A stretch of 37,590 bases of DNA from assembly GCA_030617815.1 (NCBI GenBank), contig JAUWUS010000013.1, forward strand, positions 1 through 37,590, given 5' to 3'. Made by a program: the position numbers and the translations under genes. The DNA comes from Gammaproteobacteria bacterium. Its GTDB lineage: Bacteria; Pseudomonadota; Gammaproteobacteria; UBA6429; Thiohalophilaceae. Positions 11,185-19,664 of the stretch are shown one piece after another. The stretch's first letter is position 1. Each line of letters starts with the position of its first letter. Under the pieces are notes generated by a model. The model ran no database searches. It was not told the origin of the DNA and saw nothing but the letters and a program-made list of their open reading frames with translations.

Positions 11185-11373
11185 AGAGATATTCCTCTTA
11201 ATAATTTATATAATAATTTACTTGCTCAATAAGACATGAGCATACGCTATTAGTTCATAATATCAAGGCACTGGAACTGGATTTCAAGGTCAATTTTGAC
11301 TAGAAATCTATGGATTCATGCTGTATGCTGCGCAGCCTCAAATGCGGGAGAAACCTCGTAATTTGGGACATTT

Positions 11374-11396
11374 GGAGAGGTGGCTGAGCTGGCTGA
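11374..11396 (+). pseudogene. Truncated 5' copy of tRNA-Ser
   Basis: These 23 bases match the first 23 of the intact tRNA-Ser at 11535 except for two positions. The sequence then departs into an unrelated hairpin (CCATTTTGT 11397-11405 with ACAAAATGG 11411-11419) and further hairpin-rich DNA. No anticodon, variable or T arm follows, so it cannot make a tRNA. Confidence 0.75.
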
Positions 11397-11484
11397 CCAT
11401 TTTGTCTGGAACAAAATGGCATGAGCGAAGCGAACCCGAAGGGCGAGGCGTAGGACGCGCCGAGTAAAGTACCGATTGAGGTAC
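11397..11484. repeat. Hairpin-rich insert-like block between tRNA-Ser fragment and tRNA-Ser
   Basis: Three structures follow each other: a perfect 9-bp hairpin with loop CTGGA (11397-11419), a G+C-rich stretch containing CCCGAAGGG and GGCGTAGGACGCGCC, and GTACC/GGTAC around 11469-11483. Its composition is much richer in G+C than the flanks. No open frame is credible. It may be a small repetitive element inserted into or beside a duplicated tRNA-Ser. Confidence 0.45.
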
Positions 11485-11534
11485 GTGGTTGTTAAATGAC
11501 CATTGCTAAGGCATAAAGATTTAAGCATTTTATT

Positions 11535-11623
<89 letters not shown>

Positions 11624-11628
11624 TATTC

Positions 11629-11665
11629 AAAAAGGCTATCTGTGAAATCAGGTAGCCTTTTTTAT
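11629..11665 (+). terminator. Terminator after tRNA-Ser
   Basis: AAAGGCTAtCTG pairs with CAGgTAGCCTTT and is followed by a run of T. It begins 6 bp after the tRNA CCA end. Confidence 0.85.
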
Positions 11666-11771
11666 TGCCGCTCATTTATGGAATGAAGGTGAGGCGTATT
11701 GCATGTGCCTAATTATTGCCTGATAAAACGGTTGCTGTTATGTTGATGTTTTAATTACTTAACAGGCTAAT

Positions 11772-13049
11772 ATGCGTTTATTCAAATTTATTATTATATT
11801 ATTCTTTTCTCTGCTTTTATTAGCCGTATTAGCTGCAGGCTCACTTGCCGTTTTCAGCCTTCAGGACTTTCCCCTCGTCAGCAAGAGCAAGAATTTAACC
11901 GCACATGAAATCACCCGCGTTAAATCATTTATTAATGCGAACAATCCCTCTCATTTCAGAAAGGGACAGAAAAAAACAACCATTATTACCGAACAGGATA
12001 TTAATCTTTTAGCCAATTATGCTTTGAATAAACTCAATGGCCGTGCACGAACCAAGGTAAAAATTTTTAATGCATCAGCACATTTAACCGGCACAATTAA
12101 ACTGCCTGGGAATCCTTTGGGTGAGTATCTAAATATTTCAACCATCATCAGCCAACAGGAAAATTCAATTATTGTTAAATCGATGGAAATTGGTGACGTC
12201 ACTGTACCTAGATTTATATCTGATTTATTACTCTCAATAACACATCAAAAATTACAAAAACAATTTCCGGAATACCGTATCGCTATTAACTCCTTAACTG
12301 ATTTCCGTCTTCGTAAAAAACAGGCTTCAATAAGTTATGTTTGGCAGCCTGAAATAATGAGTCAGCTAAAAAACAGAGTGGCAACATTGATTCCGAAAAA
12401 ATTAAGACAACGCATATTTATTTATACTCAGAAACTACAAAAAACCAGTCCAACCATTCAGCAAAAAAGACCGTCATTGTCTGCTTTATTAAAACCTATG
12501 TTTAACTTTGCCATTAAACGAAGTAAAAATAATAATCCGGTTGAAGAAAATCGTGCACTATTTATCGTATTAGGTGCATACATGATGGATAAAAATATAC
12601 CGCAATTATTAGGCAATAAATCAATTGGGAAATTAAAAAGAAAAACATTTTATTTATTAAAACGAGATGATTTAAGCCAGCATTTACTGGTCTCTGCTGC
12701 CATAACAGCACTATCCGATCCTGATTTAGCGCAATCTATTGGTCTTGAAAAAGAAGTTAAAGATTCAGATGGAGGCAGCGGTTTTAGCTTTTCTGATCTG
12801 GCCGCTGATCGTGCTGGTGTAGCGTTAGCAAACAGTGCTTTTCGCTCAAGAAGACAAGCTCATTTAATACAACAACGCCTGGCAAATGTGAATAATGAAA
12901 GTGACTACATGCCAGATGTTAATAATCTGCCAAGTGGGTTAAAAAACATTGATTTTAAAATGATTTATACCGATACGGACAGTGCGGCATATAAAAATGT
13001 TATCCAGGTGATTGATAAACGTATTGCTGCTTGTAATATATACCGTTAA
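11772..13049 (+). CDS. Conserved membrane-anchored protein of unknown function
   Basis: The 425-residue protein starts at ATG 11772 with one long N-terminal hydrophobic segment (about residues 4-30), probably a signal anchor, so most of the chain is likely periplasmic. Visible stretches are FINANNPSHFRKGQ, ITEQDINLLANYALNK, a basic middle region and, near the C-terminus, FSFSDLAADRAGVALANSAF, which looks like a conserved motif. The body is rich in Lys, Asn and Ile, with alternating beta-like strands around residues 85-180. I do not recognise a named family. It stands alone between tRNA-Ser and uvrY; no shared regulation is visible. Confidence 0.88.
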   Translation: MRLFKFIIILFFSLLLLAVLAAGSLAVFSLQDFPLVSKSKNLTAHEITRVKSFINANNPSHFRKGQKKTTIITEQDINLLANYALNKLNGRARTKVKIFNASAHLTGTIKLPGNPLGEYLNISTIISQQENSIIVKSMEIGDVTVPRFISDLLLSITHQKLQKQFPEYRIAINSLTDFRLRKKQASISYVWQPEIMSQLKNRVATLIPKKLRQRIFIYTQKLQKTSPTIQQKRPSLSALLKPMFNFAIKRSKNNNPVEENRALFIVLGAYMMDKNIPQLLGNKSIGKLKRKTFYLLKRDDLSQHLLVSAAITALSDPDLAQSIGLEKEVKDSDGGSGFSFSDLAADRAGVALANSAFRSRRQAHLIQQRLANVNNESDYMPDVNNLPSGLKNIDFKMIYTDTDSAAYKNVIQVIDKRIAACNIYR

Positions 13050-13198
13050 ATATTCGCTTGCTAAAGTTAATCGTGTTATTTATGCGTGTTTTATGCTCAG
13101 TCTAAAAATAAATGTTCCCAATGTGATGTTAAGCACTACACAAAAAAGGGGATATAGGTTATTGTTTAACCATAATATATAACCCCGATATTATTTTA

Positions 13199-13846
13199 AT
13201 GATAAAAATTATCCTTGCTGATGACCATGCTTTGGTTCGTACGGGCCTAAGACGTTTATTAGATGATGTAAATGACATTACTGTTCTCGGTGAAGCTGAT
13301 AACGGTAATGACGCTATTGTGCTCGTTAAAGAACTTGAGCCTCATATTGCTATTCTTGATATCAATATGCCGGGGCTCAATGGTATTAAAACGACCGAAA
13401 TTCTTCGTCGTGACTATCCTGAATTAAAAATCATCATCGTCAGTATGCACAGTGATGAAATGTTCCCGCAACGACTGATCAATGCCGGCGCTAATGCTTA
13501 CCTAACCAAAGATTCGGGTATTAAAGAGATTCTTCATGCGATTGATGAGGTGATGGCGTCTCGTAGTTATATTTGTACTGAAGTCGTGCAAAAACTGGCC
13601 CTGGTGAATTCAGGCGCTAATAGTGCTTCACCTTTTAAAGATCTTTCAAAACGCGAACTTGAAGTTTTGAGTTTAATGATTCAAGGCTTAAAAGTGGCTG
13701 ATATTTCCGATAAGCTTTGTTTGAGTCCAAAAACAGTAAGTACCTACCGCTATAGACTCTTCGCTAAACTTTCTGTAAAAAATGATATTGAGTTAGCCAA
13801 AATTGCTATGCAACACGGCTTTCTGGAAGAATCCCCACTTCCTTAA
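13199..13846 (+). CDS. uvrY: LuxR/NarL-type response regulator, UvrY/GacA family
   Basis: Cytosolic two-component regulator, normally phosphorylated by a BarA/GacS-type hybrid kinase, that switches on small RNAs sequestering CsrA. The receiver domain (residues 1-120) has the acidic pair D8/D9, phosphoacceptor D54 (AILDINMPG) and conserved K104 (YLTKDSG). The C-terminal LuxR-type helix-turn-helix (about 148-205) reads LSKRELEVLSLMIQGLKVADISDKLCLSPKTVSTYRYRLF. Its 215 residues and position before uvrC match E. coli uvrY. The start ATG 13199 has a weak ribosome-binding site. Two degraded csrA-like sequences lie farther along, at the tRNA-Leu island. Confidence 0.95.
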   Translation: MIKIILADDHALVRTGLRRLLDDVNDITVLGEADNGNDAIVLVKELEPHIAILDINMPGLNGIKTTEILRRDYPELKIIIVSMHSDEMFPQRLINAGANAYLTKDSGIKEILHAIDEVMASRSYICTEVVQKLALVNSGANSASPFKDLSKRELEVLSLMIQGLKVADISDKLCLSPKTVSTYRYRLFAKLSVKNDIELAKIAMQHGFLEESPLP

Positions 13847-13898
13847 CCAATATAATCAATAATTTATACGTTTTCTTTAAAGTAAAATATTAAAATAA

Positions 13899-14543
13899 AT
13901 GAACGAAATTACAACAGATTTTGATCTGGATTGTCGGGCTTGTCCGCGTTTAGCCAACTTTCTTGATGCAGTGGCTAAAGATTATCCCGATTATCACGCC
14001 CGACCCGTACCACAGTTTGGTGTGAAGAACCCCAAGTTACTGATTGTTGGACTTGCGCCGGGTTTGCATGGTGCAAATGCGACAGGCCGACCTTTTACTG
14101 GTGATTATGCCGGTATCATTCTTTATGAAATGTTGTATAAATTTAACTACAGCAACCGGCCTGAATCAATAAGCTCCGATGATAAGTTAAAACTTAAACA
14201 ATGTCGTATTACCAACGCTGTGAAATGTCTACCGCCAGAAAATAAACCGACCGGTGACGAAATTAAAACCTGTAACGTTTATCTTAAAAATGAAATTAAT
14301 GGACTAAAAAAAGGCACCGTTATTCTTGCTCTGGGTGGTATTGCACATAAATCGGTCTTACGTGCCTTAAACCTCAAACAAAGTGAGTATCCTTTTGGTC
14401 ACGGTACAGAATATCATTTAGACGATAAGCTTATACTCGTCTCTTCTTACCATTGTAGTCGTTACAACACGTCAACAAAAAGATTAACGCCGGATATGTT
14501 TGAAAATGTCTTTAAACAAATTGATGTTCTGCTCGAGCGTTAA
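13899..14543 (+). CDS. Uracil-DNA glycosylase, family 5-like (UDGb), iron-sulfur type
   Basis: Base-excision enzyme predicted to remove uracil and related deaminated bases. The 214 residues carry CRACPRL near the N-terminus (C12 and C15) and further cysteines in KQCRITNAVKCLPPE, consistent with the 4Fe-4S cluster of family 4/5 enzymes. Motif 1 is GLAPGLHGANATGRPFTGD, typical of family 5. Motif 2 is SYHCSRYNTSTKRLTPDMF, where most relatives have HP; here the proline is cysteine. The gene sits between uvrY and uvrC and ends 8 bp before uvrC, so it is probably in the same transcript and extends a DNA-repair operon. Confidence 0.9.
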   Translation: MNEITTDFDLDCRACPRLANFLDAVAKDYPDYHARPVPQFGVKNPKLLIVGLAPGLHGANATGRPFTGDYAGIILYEMLYKFNYSNRPESISSDDKLKLKQCRITNAVKCLPPENKPTGDEIKTCNVYLKNEINGLKKGTVILALGGIAHKSVLRALNLKQSEYPFGHGTEYHLDDKLILVSSYHCSRYNTSTKRLTPDMFENVFKQIDVLLER

Positions 14544-14551
14544 TATTTCCG

Positions 14552-16402
14552 ATGGCAACTATTCCTTCCAAGTTTGATGCTAAAGCAGTTTTGCGCAACA
14601 TACCTAATAAGCCGGGTGTTTATCGGATGCTCGACGAAAAGGCCGTTGTTATTTATGTTGGTAAGGCAAAAGATTTAAAGAAACGTGTCTCCAGTTACTT
14701 TTTAAAAAACGTCAGCAGTCCTAAAACACGCGTGATGGTCACGCATATTCGTGAGATTGAAATCACGGTAACGCATACTGAAAATGAAGCGTTGATTCTT
14801 GAAAATAATTTAATCAAATCACTTAAACCTCGTTATAACGTTTTATTCAGAGACGATAAAAGTTATCCCTTTATTTACTTATCAAGTGAACATCAATTTC
14901 CTCGCTTAGGCATTCATCGTGGTGCAAAAAAACGTAAAGGCCGTTACTTTGGACCTTATCCAAGCGCGGGTGCCGTGCGTGAAACTTTAGGTTTGTTGCA
15001 AAAGATTTTTCCGGTGCGTCAATGCGAAGACAGTTTTTACAGCAACCGATCACGCGCGTGTTTGCAGTATCAAATTAAGCGTTGTACGGCACCTTGTGTC
15101 GGTTTGATTTCTGCAGAAGAATACGCCGAAGACGTAAACCATGCGGTGATGTTCTTACAAGGAAAAAGTAACGCAGTGATTAACCAGTTGATTAAACGTA
15201 TGGAACACGCTTCGGAAGATCTCAACTTTGAAAAAGCCGCACACTTTAGAGATCAAATTGCCAGCCTGCAACGCATCCAGGAAAAACAATACATCGATAG
15301 TGAAGACGGTGATCAGGATATTATTGCCACTGCGCTACAAAACGGTATCGCCTGCGTGCAAATTTTTTCCATCAGGGGAGGGCGCAATCTCGGTAACAAA
15401 ACCTTTTTCCCGCAAAATGTAAAAAATGCTGAACCGGCTGAAATACTCAGTACCTTTTTAGCGCAATATTACCTGGGTGATGCGCAAAGTCATGGCCGTG
15501 AAATCCCCTCGGATATTATTTTAAGCCATGAAATTGAAAATAAAGCGCTCATGGAGCAGGTTTTAAAAGAACAAAGTGATCGGACTATTAAATTACAAGC
15601 CAAACCCAGAGGCCAACGCGCACGCTGGTTAGAAATGGCCGTACAGAATGTAAAACAGGCATTACAGAGCCGTTTAAACAGTCATGCCACCGTGTTACAA
15701 CGCTATGAAGCGCTGCAAAATACCCTGCAACTCGATGAATTGCCCAATAGAATGGAATGTTTTGATATTAGTCATACCATGGGCGAGGCAACGGTTGCAT
15801 CATGCGTGGTGTTTGACGACAAAGGGCCATTAAAAGCGGATTATCGCCGCTTTAATATTGAAAACATCACGCCCGGTGACGATTACGCCGCCATGAAACA
15901 AGCTTTAATGCGGCGTTATAAGCGTTTGAAGGAAGGAGAAGCGAAATTACCTGATATTCTCTTTATTGATGGTGGTAAAGGGCAGGTCAGCCAGGCTGAA
16001 CAAGTGCTTGAAGAACTGCAAATTAATGATGTGTTGCTGATTGGTATTACCAAAGGAGAAGGAAGAAATCCTGATTTAGACACTCTTTACTTGTCGGCGA
16101 CTAAGCGCAAGATTATACTGCCAGCCGATTCACCGGCATTGCATCTGACCCAGCAAATTCGTGATGAAGCGCATCGATTTGCCATCAGTGGCCACCGGAA
16201 TCGACGGGCGAAAAAGCGTAAAACCTCGGTTTTAGAAGGCATTGCCGGGCTTGGTCCTAAACGGCGCCAGCAATTGCTTAAACAATTTGGTGGTTTACAG
16301 GAAGTAACGCGCGCGGGAATAGAAGATATTGCCCGGGTACCGGGTATTAGTAAGCAGTTAGCGAAAAAAATATATGATACTTTCCATATGGACAGTGAAT
16401 AA
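14552..16402 (+). CDS. uvrC: UvrABC system protein C (excinuclease subunit)
   Basis: Makes both incisions in nucleotide excision repair. The 616 residues show the N-terminal GIY-YIG nuclease (PGVYRML...VIYVGKAKDLKKRV, about 20-95), a UVR domain that binds UvrB (about 203-240, FEKAAHFRDQIASL), the RNase H-like C-terminal nuclease (about 395-540, FDISHTMGEATVASCVVFD and FIDGGKGQ), and the tandem helix-hairpin-helix at the end (LEGIAGLGPKRRQQLLKQFG). The length equals E. coli UvrC plus six. It follows the glycosylase gene at 8 bp and precedes pgsA, the classical order. Confidence 0.97.
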   Translation: MATIPSKFDAKAVLRNIPNKPGVYRMLDEKAVVIYVGKAKDLKKRVSSYFLKNVSSPKTRVMVTHIREIEITVTHTENEALILENNLIKSLKPRYNVLFRDDKSYPFIYLSSEHQFPRLGIHRGAKKRKGRYFGPYPSAGAVRETLGLLQKIFPVRQCEDSFYSNRSRACLQYQIKRCTAPCVGLISAEEYAEDVNHAVMFLQGKSNAVINQLIKRMEHASEDLNFEKAAHFRDQIASLQRIQEKQYIDSEDGDQDIIATALQNGIACVQIFSIRGGRNLGNKTFFPQNVKNAEPAEILSTFLAQYYLGDAQSHGREIPSDIILSHEIENKALMEQVLKEQSDRTIKLQAKPRGQRARWLEMAVQNVKQALQSRLNSHATVLQRYEALQNTLQLDELPNRMECFDISHTMGEATVASCVVFDDKGPLKADYRRFNIENITPGDDYAAMKQALMRRYKRLKEGEAKLPDILFIDGGKGQVSQAEQVLEELQINDVLLIGITKGEGRNPDLDTLYLSATKRKIILPADSPALHLTQQIRDEAHRFAISGHRNRRAKKRKTSVLEGIAGLGPKRRQQLLKQFGGLQEVTRAGIEDIARVPGISKQLAKKIYDTFHMDSE

Positions 16403-16436
16403 TTACGATATAACTTAAAAGACACGAATCTAAAAA

Positions 16437-17000
16437 ATGAATATAAACATCCCGAACATGCTGACCTTATTCCGTATCGCAATGATTCCTGTATTAGTGC
16501 TGGCATTTTACTGGCCGGAATTTGAGAACAAACACGTTGTTCTGGCAAGTTTATTCTTTTTTATCGGTGTAACCGATTTGCTCGATGGTTACCTGGCGCG
16601 GATACTCAATCAACAGTCTGCTTTTGGTGCCTTTTTAGATCCTGTAGCCGATAAACTCTCTGTCAGTATTGCGCTGATACTGATTGTTAGCGCACATCCC
16701 GGTCCCTTTGTTGCGATTCCCGCAGCTGTGATTATTGGTCGTGAACTGACTATTTCAGCGCTACGTGAATGGATGGCGACTATCGGACACAATAGTGATG
16801 TAAAAGTCTCAAATATGGGAAAAATTAAGACCGCAGGGCAATTATGGGCCATTGGTTTTATGCTGTATGAGCAACCCATTGGCTGGTTCTCACCGCTGCA
16901 ATTTGGCTATATATTGCTCTATATTTCAGCAGCGCTAACACTTTGGTCGATGGTTGCTTATTTAATCGCCGCATGGCCAAGTCTCAAGAAAGATGGGTAA
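16437..17000 (+). CDS. pgsA: CDP-diacylglycerol-glycerol-3-phosphate 3-phosphatidyltransferase
   Basis: Inner-membrane enzyme making phosphatidylglycerol phosphate, the committed step to PG and cardiolipin. The 187 residues begin MNINIPNMLTLFRI and contain the complete CDP-alcohol phosphotransferase signature: D47, D50-G51, A54-R55, G64, D68 and D72 (DLLDGYLAR...GAFLDPVAD). Several hydrophobic helices follow. It lies 34 bp after uvrC and before tRNA-Gly, as in E. coli. An open frame overlapping the tail and the tRNAs is a shadow. Confidence 0.96.
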   Translation: MNINIPNMLTLFRIAMIPVLVLAFYWPEFENKHVVLASLFFFIGVTDLLDGYLARILNQQSAFGAFLDPVADKLSVSIALILIVSAHPGPFVAIPAAVIIGRELTISALREWMATIGHNSDVKVSNMGKIKTAGQLWAIGFMLYEQPIGWFSPLQFGYILLYISAALTLWSMVAYLIAAWPSLKKDG

Positions 17001-17059
17001 AAAAGACCGCGATATACCTTGACTCTGAGGCCTGTATCTATAAAATACCGGCCTTCAAA

Positions 17060-17135
17060 GCGGGAATAGCTCAGTTGGTAGAGCGGTACCTTGCCAAGGT
17101 ACAGGTCGGGAGTTCGAGCCTCCTTTCCCGCTCCA
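17060..17135 (+). tRNA. tRNA-Gly(GCC)
   Basis: Acceptor GCGGGAA 17060-17066 pairs with TTCCCGC 17125-17131, with CCA encoded at 17133-17135. The anticodon loop TTGCCAA gives GCC. The D arm AGCTCAGTTGGTAGAGC and T loop TTCGAGC are normal. It is the positional equivalent of E. coli glyW. Confidence 0.97.
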
Positions 17136-17141
17136 AATATT

Positions 17142-17182
17142 AAAAACCTCGGCGCTGCAATGGCACTTTCCGGGGTTTTTTT
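17142..17182 (+). terminator. Terminator between tRNA-Gly and tRNA-Cys
   Basis: AAAAACCTCGG 17142-17152 pairs with CCGGGGTTTTT 17170-17180, with one T-G wobble and an 17-base loop. Two more T follow. It suggests that tRNA-Gly ends the uvrC-pgsA transcript and that Cys and Leu have their own promoter. Confidence 0.75.
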
Positions 17183-17220
17183 ATGTTGTAGTAGACGTAT
17201 ACTCTGCAACAACAAAATAC

Positions 17221-17295
17221 GGCGAGGTAGCCAAACGGCTGGGCAAGTGATTGCAAATCACTCTTATGTCGGTTCGAATCCGATCCTCGCCTCCA
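17221..17295 (+). tRNA. tRNA-Cys(GCA)
   Basis: Acceptor GGCGAGG 17221-17227 pairs with CCTCGCC 17285-17291, with CCA at 17293-17295. Anticodon loop TTGCAAA gives GCA. The T arm is GTCGGTTCGAATCCGAT. It is the positional equivalent of E. coli cysT. Confidence 0.97.
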
Positions 17296-17302
17296 CTTGT
17301 TA

Positions 17303-17346
17303 GCCCAGGTGGCGTTGTGGTAGACGGTCGTTGTCAAAACGACAGC
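17303..17346 (+). pseudogene. Truncated, diverged 5' copy of tRNA-Leu
   Basis: The first 12 bases (GCCCAGGTGGCG) and a later GGTAGACG match the intact tRNA-Leu at 17390. The D loop differs, and the anticodon arm is replaced by GTCGT-TGTCAAA-ACGAC, which still forms a hairpin. No variable arm, T arm or 3' acceptor follows before the intact gene begins. It resembles the tRNA-Ser fragment at 11374 in being a 5' piece just upstream of the intact gene. Confidence 0.6.
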
Positions 17347-17389
17347 TATCAGACGTGAAAGGGTATTCAAAGTTGTAAAAATGTCATCT

Positions 17390-17476
17390 GCCCAGGTGGC
17401 GAAATTGGTAGACGCAAGGGACTTAAAATCCCTCGGTGGCAACACCGTGCCGGTTCGATTCCGGCCCTGGGCACCA
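17390..17476 (+). tRNA. tRNA-Leu(UAA), island attachment site
   Basis: Acceptor GCCCAGG 17390-17396 pairs with CCTGGGC 17466-17472, with CCA at 17474-17476. The anticodon loop CTTAAAA gives TAA, and a long variable arm (TCGGTGGCAACACCGT) marks it as class II. It is the positional equivalent of E. coli leuZ. Its last 14 bases and the following 270 bp recur at 22256, so the 3' end has served as an insertion point. Confidence 0.97.
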
Positions 17477-17745
17477 TCTTTAAAATCAACAACTTACATC
17501 TCTTTCCTCATGTAAATTTATTGAATTATTTCTTAGTTTAAAATCAACGTGTAGACGTAGAGTAGACACTTAATAATAAACTATTTGAGGTCTTCTCTTA
17601 ATGATAAAACCTTTTCGGGCGCATCAATAGAGAGCTTTAGTTCTTCATGTTTACCTTACTTAATAAGATTTCGATTTTTTGATTATTGATAGTAATAATG
17701 TTTGATTTACCTTCCTTGCTGTTTAACGTAAGCAAGCATATTTAA
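17463..17745. repeat. Left copy of a ~280-bp imperfect direct repeat at tRNA-Leu
   Basis: It starts inside the tRNA-Leu acceptor/T arm (GGCCCTGGGCACCATC) and continues through CTTTAAAATCAA, TTTCTTAG, AATCAACGTGTAGACGTAG and the csrA-like remnant. The same run, with scattered substitutions and small indels, occurs at 22256-22535. The divergence between copies indicates an old duplication or two related insertions, not a recent event. Confidence 0.85.
17581..17739 (-). pseudogene. csrA-like pseudogene, left copy
   Basis: On the minus strand the sequence encodes, in pieces, LNSKEGKS then INNQKIEILLSK, and after a one-base loss KLSIDAPEKVLSLREDLK. This follows the CsrA/RsmA layout (RKxGES, IxIDAPxxVxxxREE). 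The frame is broken near the start, where ATGCTTGCTT puts the ATG out of phase, and again in the middle, so it cannot make CsrA. It is the partner of the remnant at 22374-22528. Confidence 0.7.
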
Positions 17746-17853
17746 CTCTATTTAGTAGGATATAATAGCGACTGATAATCATCTAGAAAAAAATTATTTT
17801 TTTGGTATATTTTTTTTCTAATTTTATAAAACTAGTGTGTATTGAGAATAGAA

Positions 17854-19647
17854 ATGTTAAATAGAATCCTTTTAAATGAAGTGATCTGGCTGATACTTGT
17901 ATGTGTTTTTATTACAACTATATCAAGGCAGGTTCAAGCAACCGATAACTTTGAGGATGATGATATACCTAGTAGTGCAGTTACGATTAAAACTGGTGAG
18001 ACACAACACCATACAATTCATATTGATGGAGATGTTGACTGGGTACGTATCCAAGCATCATCTGGAAATTATTATGAGATTGAAACATTTGTCATCGATG
18101 GTACTAATCCAGACACAACCATTGAACTTTTTGATAGAGACGGCACGCTGATAGGTGTTGATGATGACGCAGGAATTGGGCTTGGATCACTTTTATTATG
18201 GCGAGCTGAATACTCAGGTGATTACTTTTTGAAAATAAAAGGAGCAGGTGGCCCTTTTGGAAGGTTTGATAGCTCAAGTGGTGGTTTAGCCGAATGTTCG
18301 TATGACCTATTACTACGAGAAGTCATAAATAAACCTCCTGAGTTGTCTAGCACAATAACTGGATCAACTATTGTGAGGATAAATCAGTATGTTGCATTTT
18401 CTACGCTGGCAATGGATCCTGACGGTGATGAAGTTAAATATCAATTCGATTGGGGGGATGGTAGCCGCCAGTGGGGAAAAGCATCAAAGCGTTATCATAC
18501 CTGGACTACTCCAGGAAACTATTGTATTCGTATACGTGCTCATGATGATAAAGGTGCGAGATCGCAGTGGACAGATTGTCATATGGTGACGGTATCTAAT
18601 GAAGCGAATACTGAACCAACATCAATGCTAGCTCCCTTTTGCAACAATTTAAATAATGCCATCGCTGTAGCAACTTTTGATATGTTTGATCCAGTGAATG
18701 ATGGTTTGGCAGAGATTGTGGATTATTCGCAAAATAATATGGAAAAGCCATATTTATTTAAACTACACAACGGTCAACTAGTAGCAACCTACACAGCGAT
18801 GCAAAAAGCTGAAAAAGGTCGTTCTGTAGTATTTAAAAATTTAACAACTGGTATGGAGTCAATTGTTTTCCAATATCCTGAAAATACCATTGGGGAATAT
18901 TTGTTGACTATGTATGCGAGAGGTGTTCAATTGAATCGGGGGCGCATAATTGTAACATTTGCCAGTGTAGATATTCTTCAAAATAAGGATAAATCAAAAC
19001 CATCAAAGGCAATAGTACAAGTGTTTGCATCTGAAGATAATGGCACTACATGGCAACTTTTAACAAAATTGGTAAGCAAGCCAACAGACTATCCTCAGTG
19101 GAGCAGCATTTGGCAACCGACGCCAATTGAAATTAGTAATAACAAGCTGTTAGTGGCTGCAATAGAACAAAAATATAGAGAGACACCAAACTGTACTGAT
19201 ACAGGACGAAATGCATACCGTGATGATACAGTTGTGCTATTCAAATCATACGATAGTGGTAAAACTTGGCCATATAAAATTCGTCTTCCTGTTCAATGCG
19301 GTTATGATCATAATGAACCAACAATTGCATTACTTGCTGATGGCACTTTATTGTTGGTATTTCACGAGGCAGGCAGTGGAAATCTTTTCATGGTTACATC
19401 AGCAGACGAGGGGCTTTCATGGAGTACACCTGAGATAGTTGTATATGGTACATCAGAGATAGATAATCGATACCCGTATTTAACTATATTAGATGGTAAA
19501 CCAACACTTTTATACAGAAAACTTATGCGGGGTAAAAACCATTTCTCTGACCGATATGGACTCATGCAAATGCTGCCTGATGGTTATTGGAATGAACTAC
19601 CAGAACGTTTGCCGCCAACATCATATATGATGTGTAAAATAAAATGA
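17854..19647 (+). CDS. Secreted protein with PPC, PKD and BNR/sialidase-like domains
   Basis: The start ATG 17854 gives MLNRILLNEVIWLILVC..., a signal peptide with likely cleavage after VQA (residue 29). Residues about 30-155 form a pre-peptidase C-terminal (PPC)-like beta domain (DVDWVRIQA, TTIELFDRDGTLIGVDDDAG, AEYSGDYFLKIKG). Residues about 165-250 are a PKD domain (AMDPDGDEVKYQFDWGDGS, TWTTPGNYCIRIRAHDDKG). The rest resembles a six-bladed BNR/sialidase propeller with Asp-box motifs SEDNGTTWQ, SYDSGKTWP and SADEGLSWS. A carbohydrate-binding or glycosidase role outside the cell is inferred; I cannot confirm the sialidase arginine triad. A TTG four codons upstream is in frame but less likely. 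It is cargo of the tRNA-Leu island. Confidence 0.88.
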   Translation: MLNRILLNEVIWLILVCVFITTISRQVQATDNFEDDDIPSSAVTIKTGETQHHTIHIDGDVDWVRIQASSGNYYEIETFVIDGTNPDTTIELFDRDGTLIGVDDDAGIGLGSLLLWRAEYSGDYFLKIKGAGGPFGRFDSSSGGLAECSYDLLLREVINKPPELSSTITGSTIVRINQYVAFSTLAMDPDGDEVKYQFDWGDGSRQWGKASKRYHTWTTPGNYCIRIRAHDDKGARSQWTDCHMVTVSNEANTEPTSMLAPFCNNLNNAIAVATFDMFDPVNDGLAEIVDYSQNNMEKPYLFKLHNGQLVATYTAMQKAEKGRSVVFKNLTTGMESIVFQYPENTIGEYLLTMYARGVQLNRGRIIVTFASVDILQNKDKSKPSKAIVQVFASEDNGTTWQLLTKLVSKPTDYPQWSSIWQPTPIEISNNKLLVAAIEQKYRETPNCTDTGRNAYRDDTVVLFKSYDSGKTWPYKIRLPVQCGYDHNEPTIALLADGTLLLVFHEAGSGNLFMVTSADEGLSWSTPEIVVYGTSEIDNRYPYLTILDGKPTLLYRKLMRGKNHFSDRYGLMQMLPDGYWNELPERLPPTSYMMCKIK

Positions 19648-19664
19648 TTCGAATAAAATTATTA

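Noticed and set aside
16943-17445. Several open frames of 60-100 codons on both strands over the tRNA cluster
   Set aside because: They run through tRNA-Gly, tRNA-Cys and tRNA-Leu (for example the frame with GIAQLVERYLAKVQVGSS) and are not genes.
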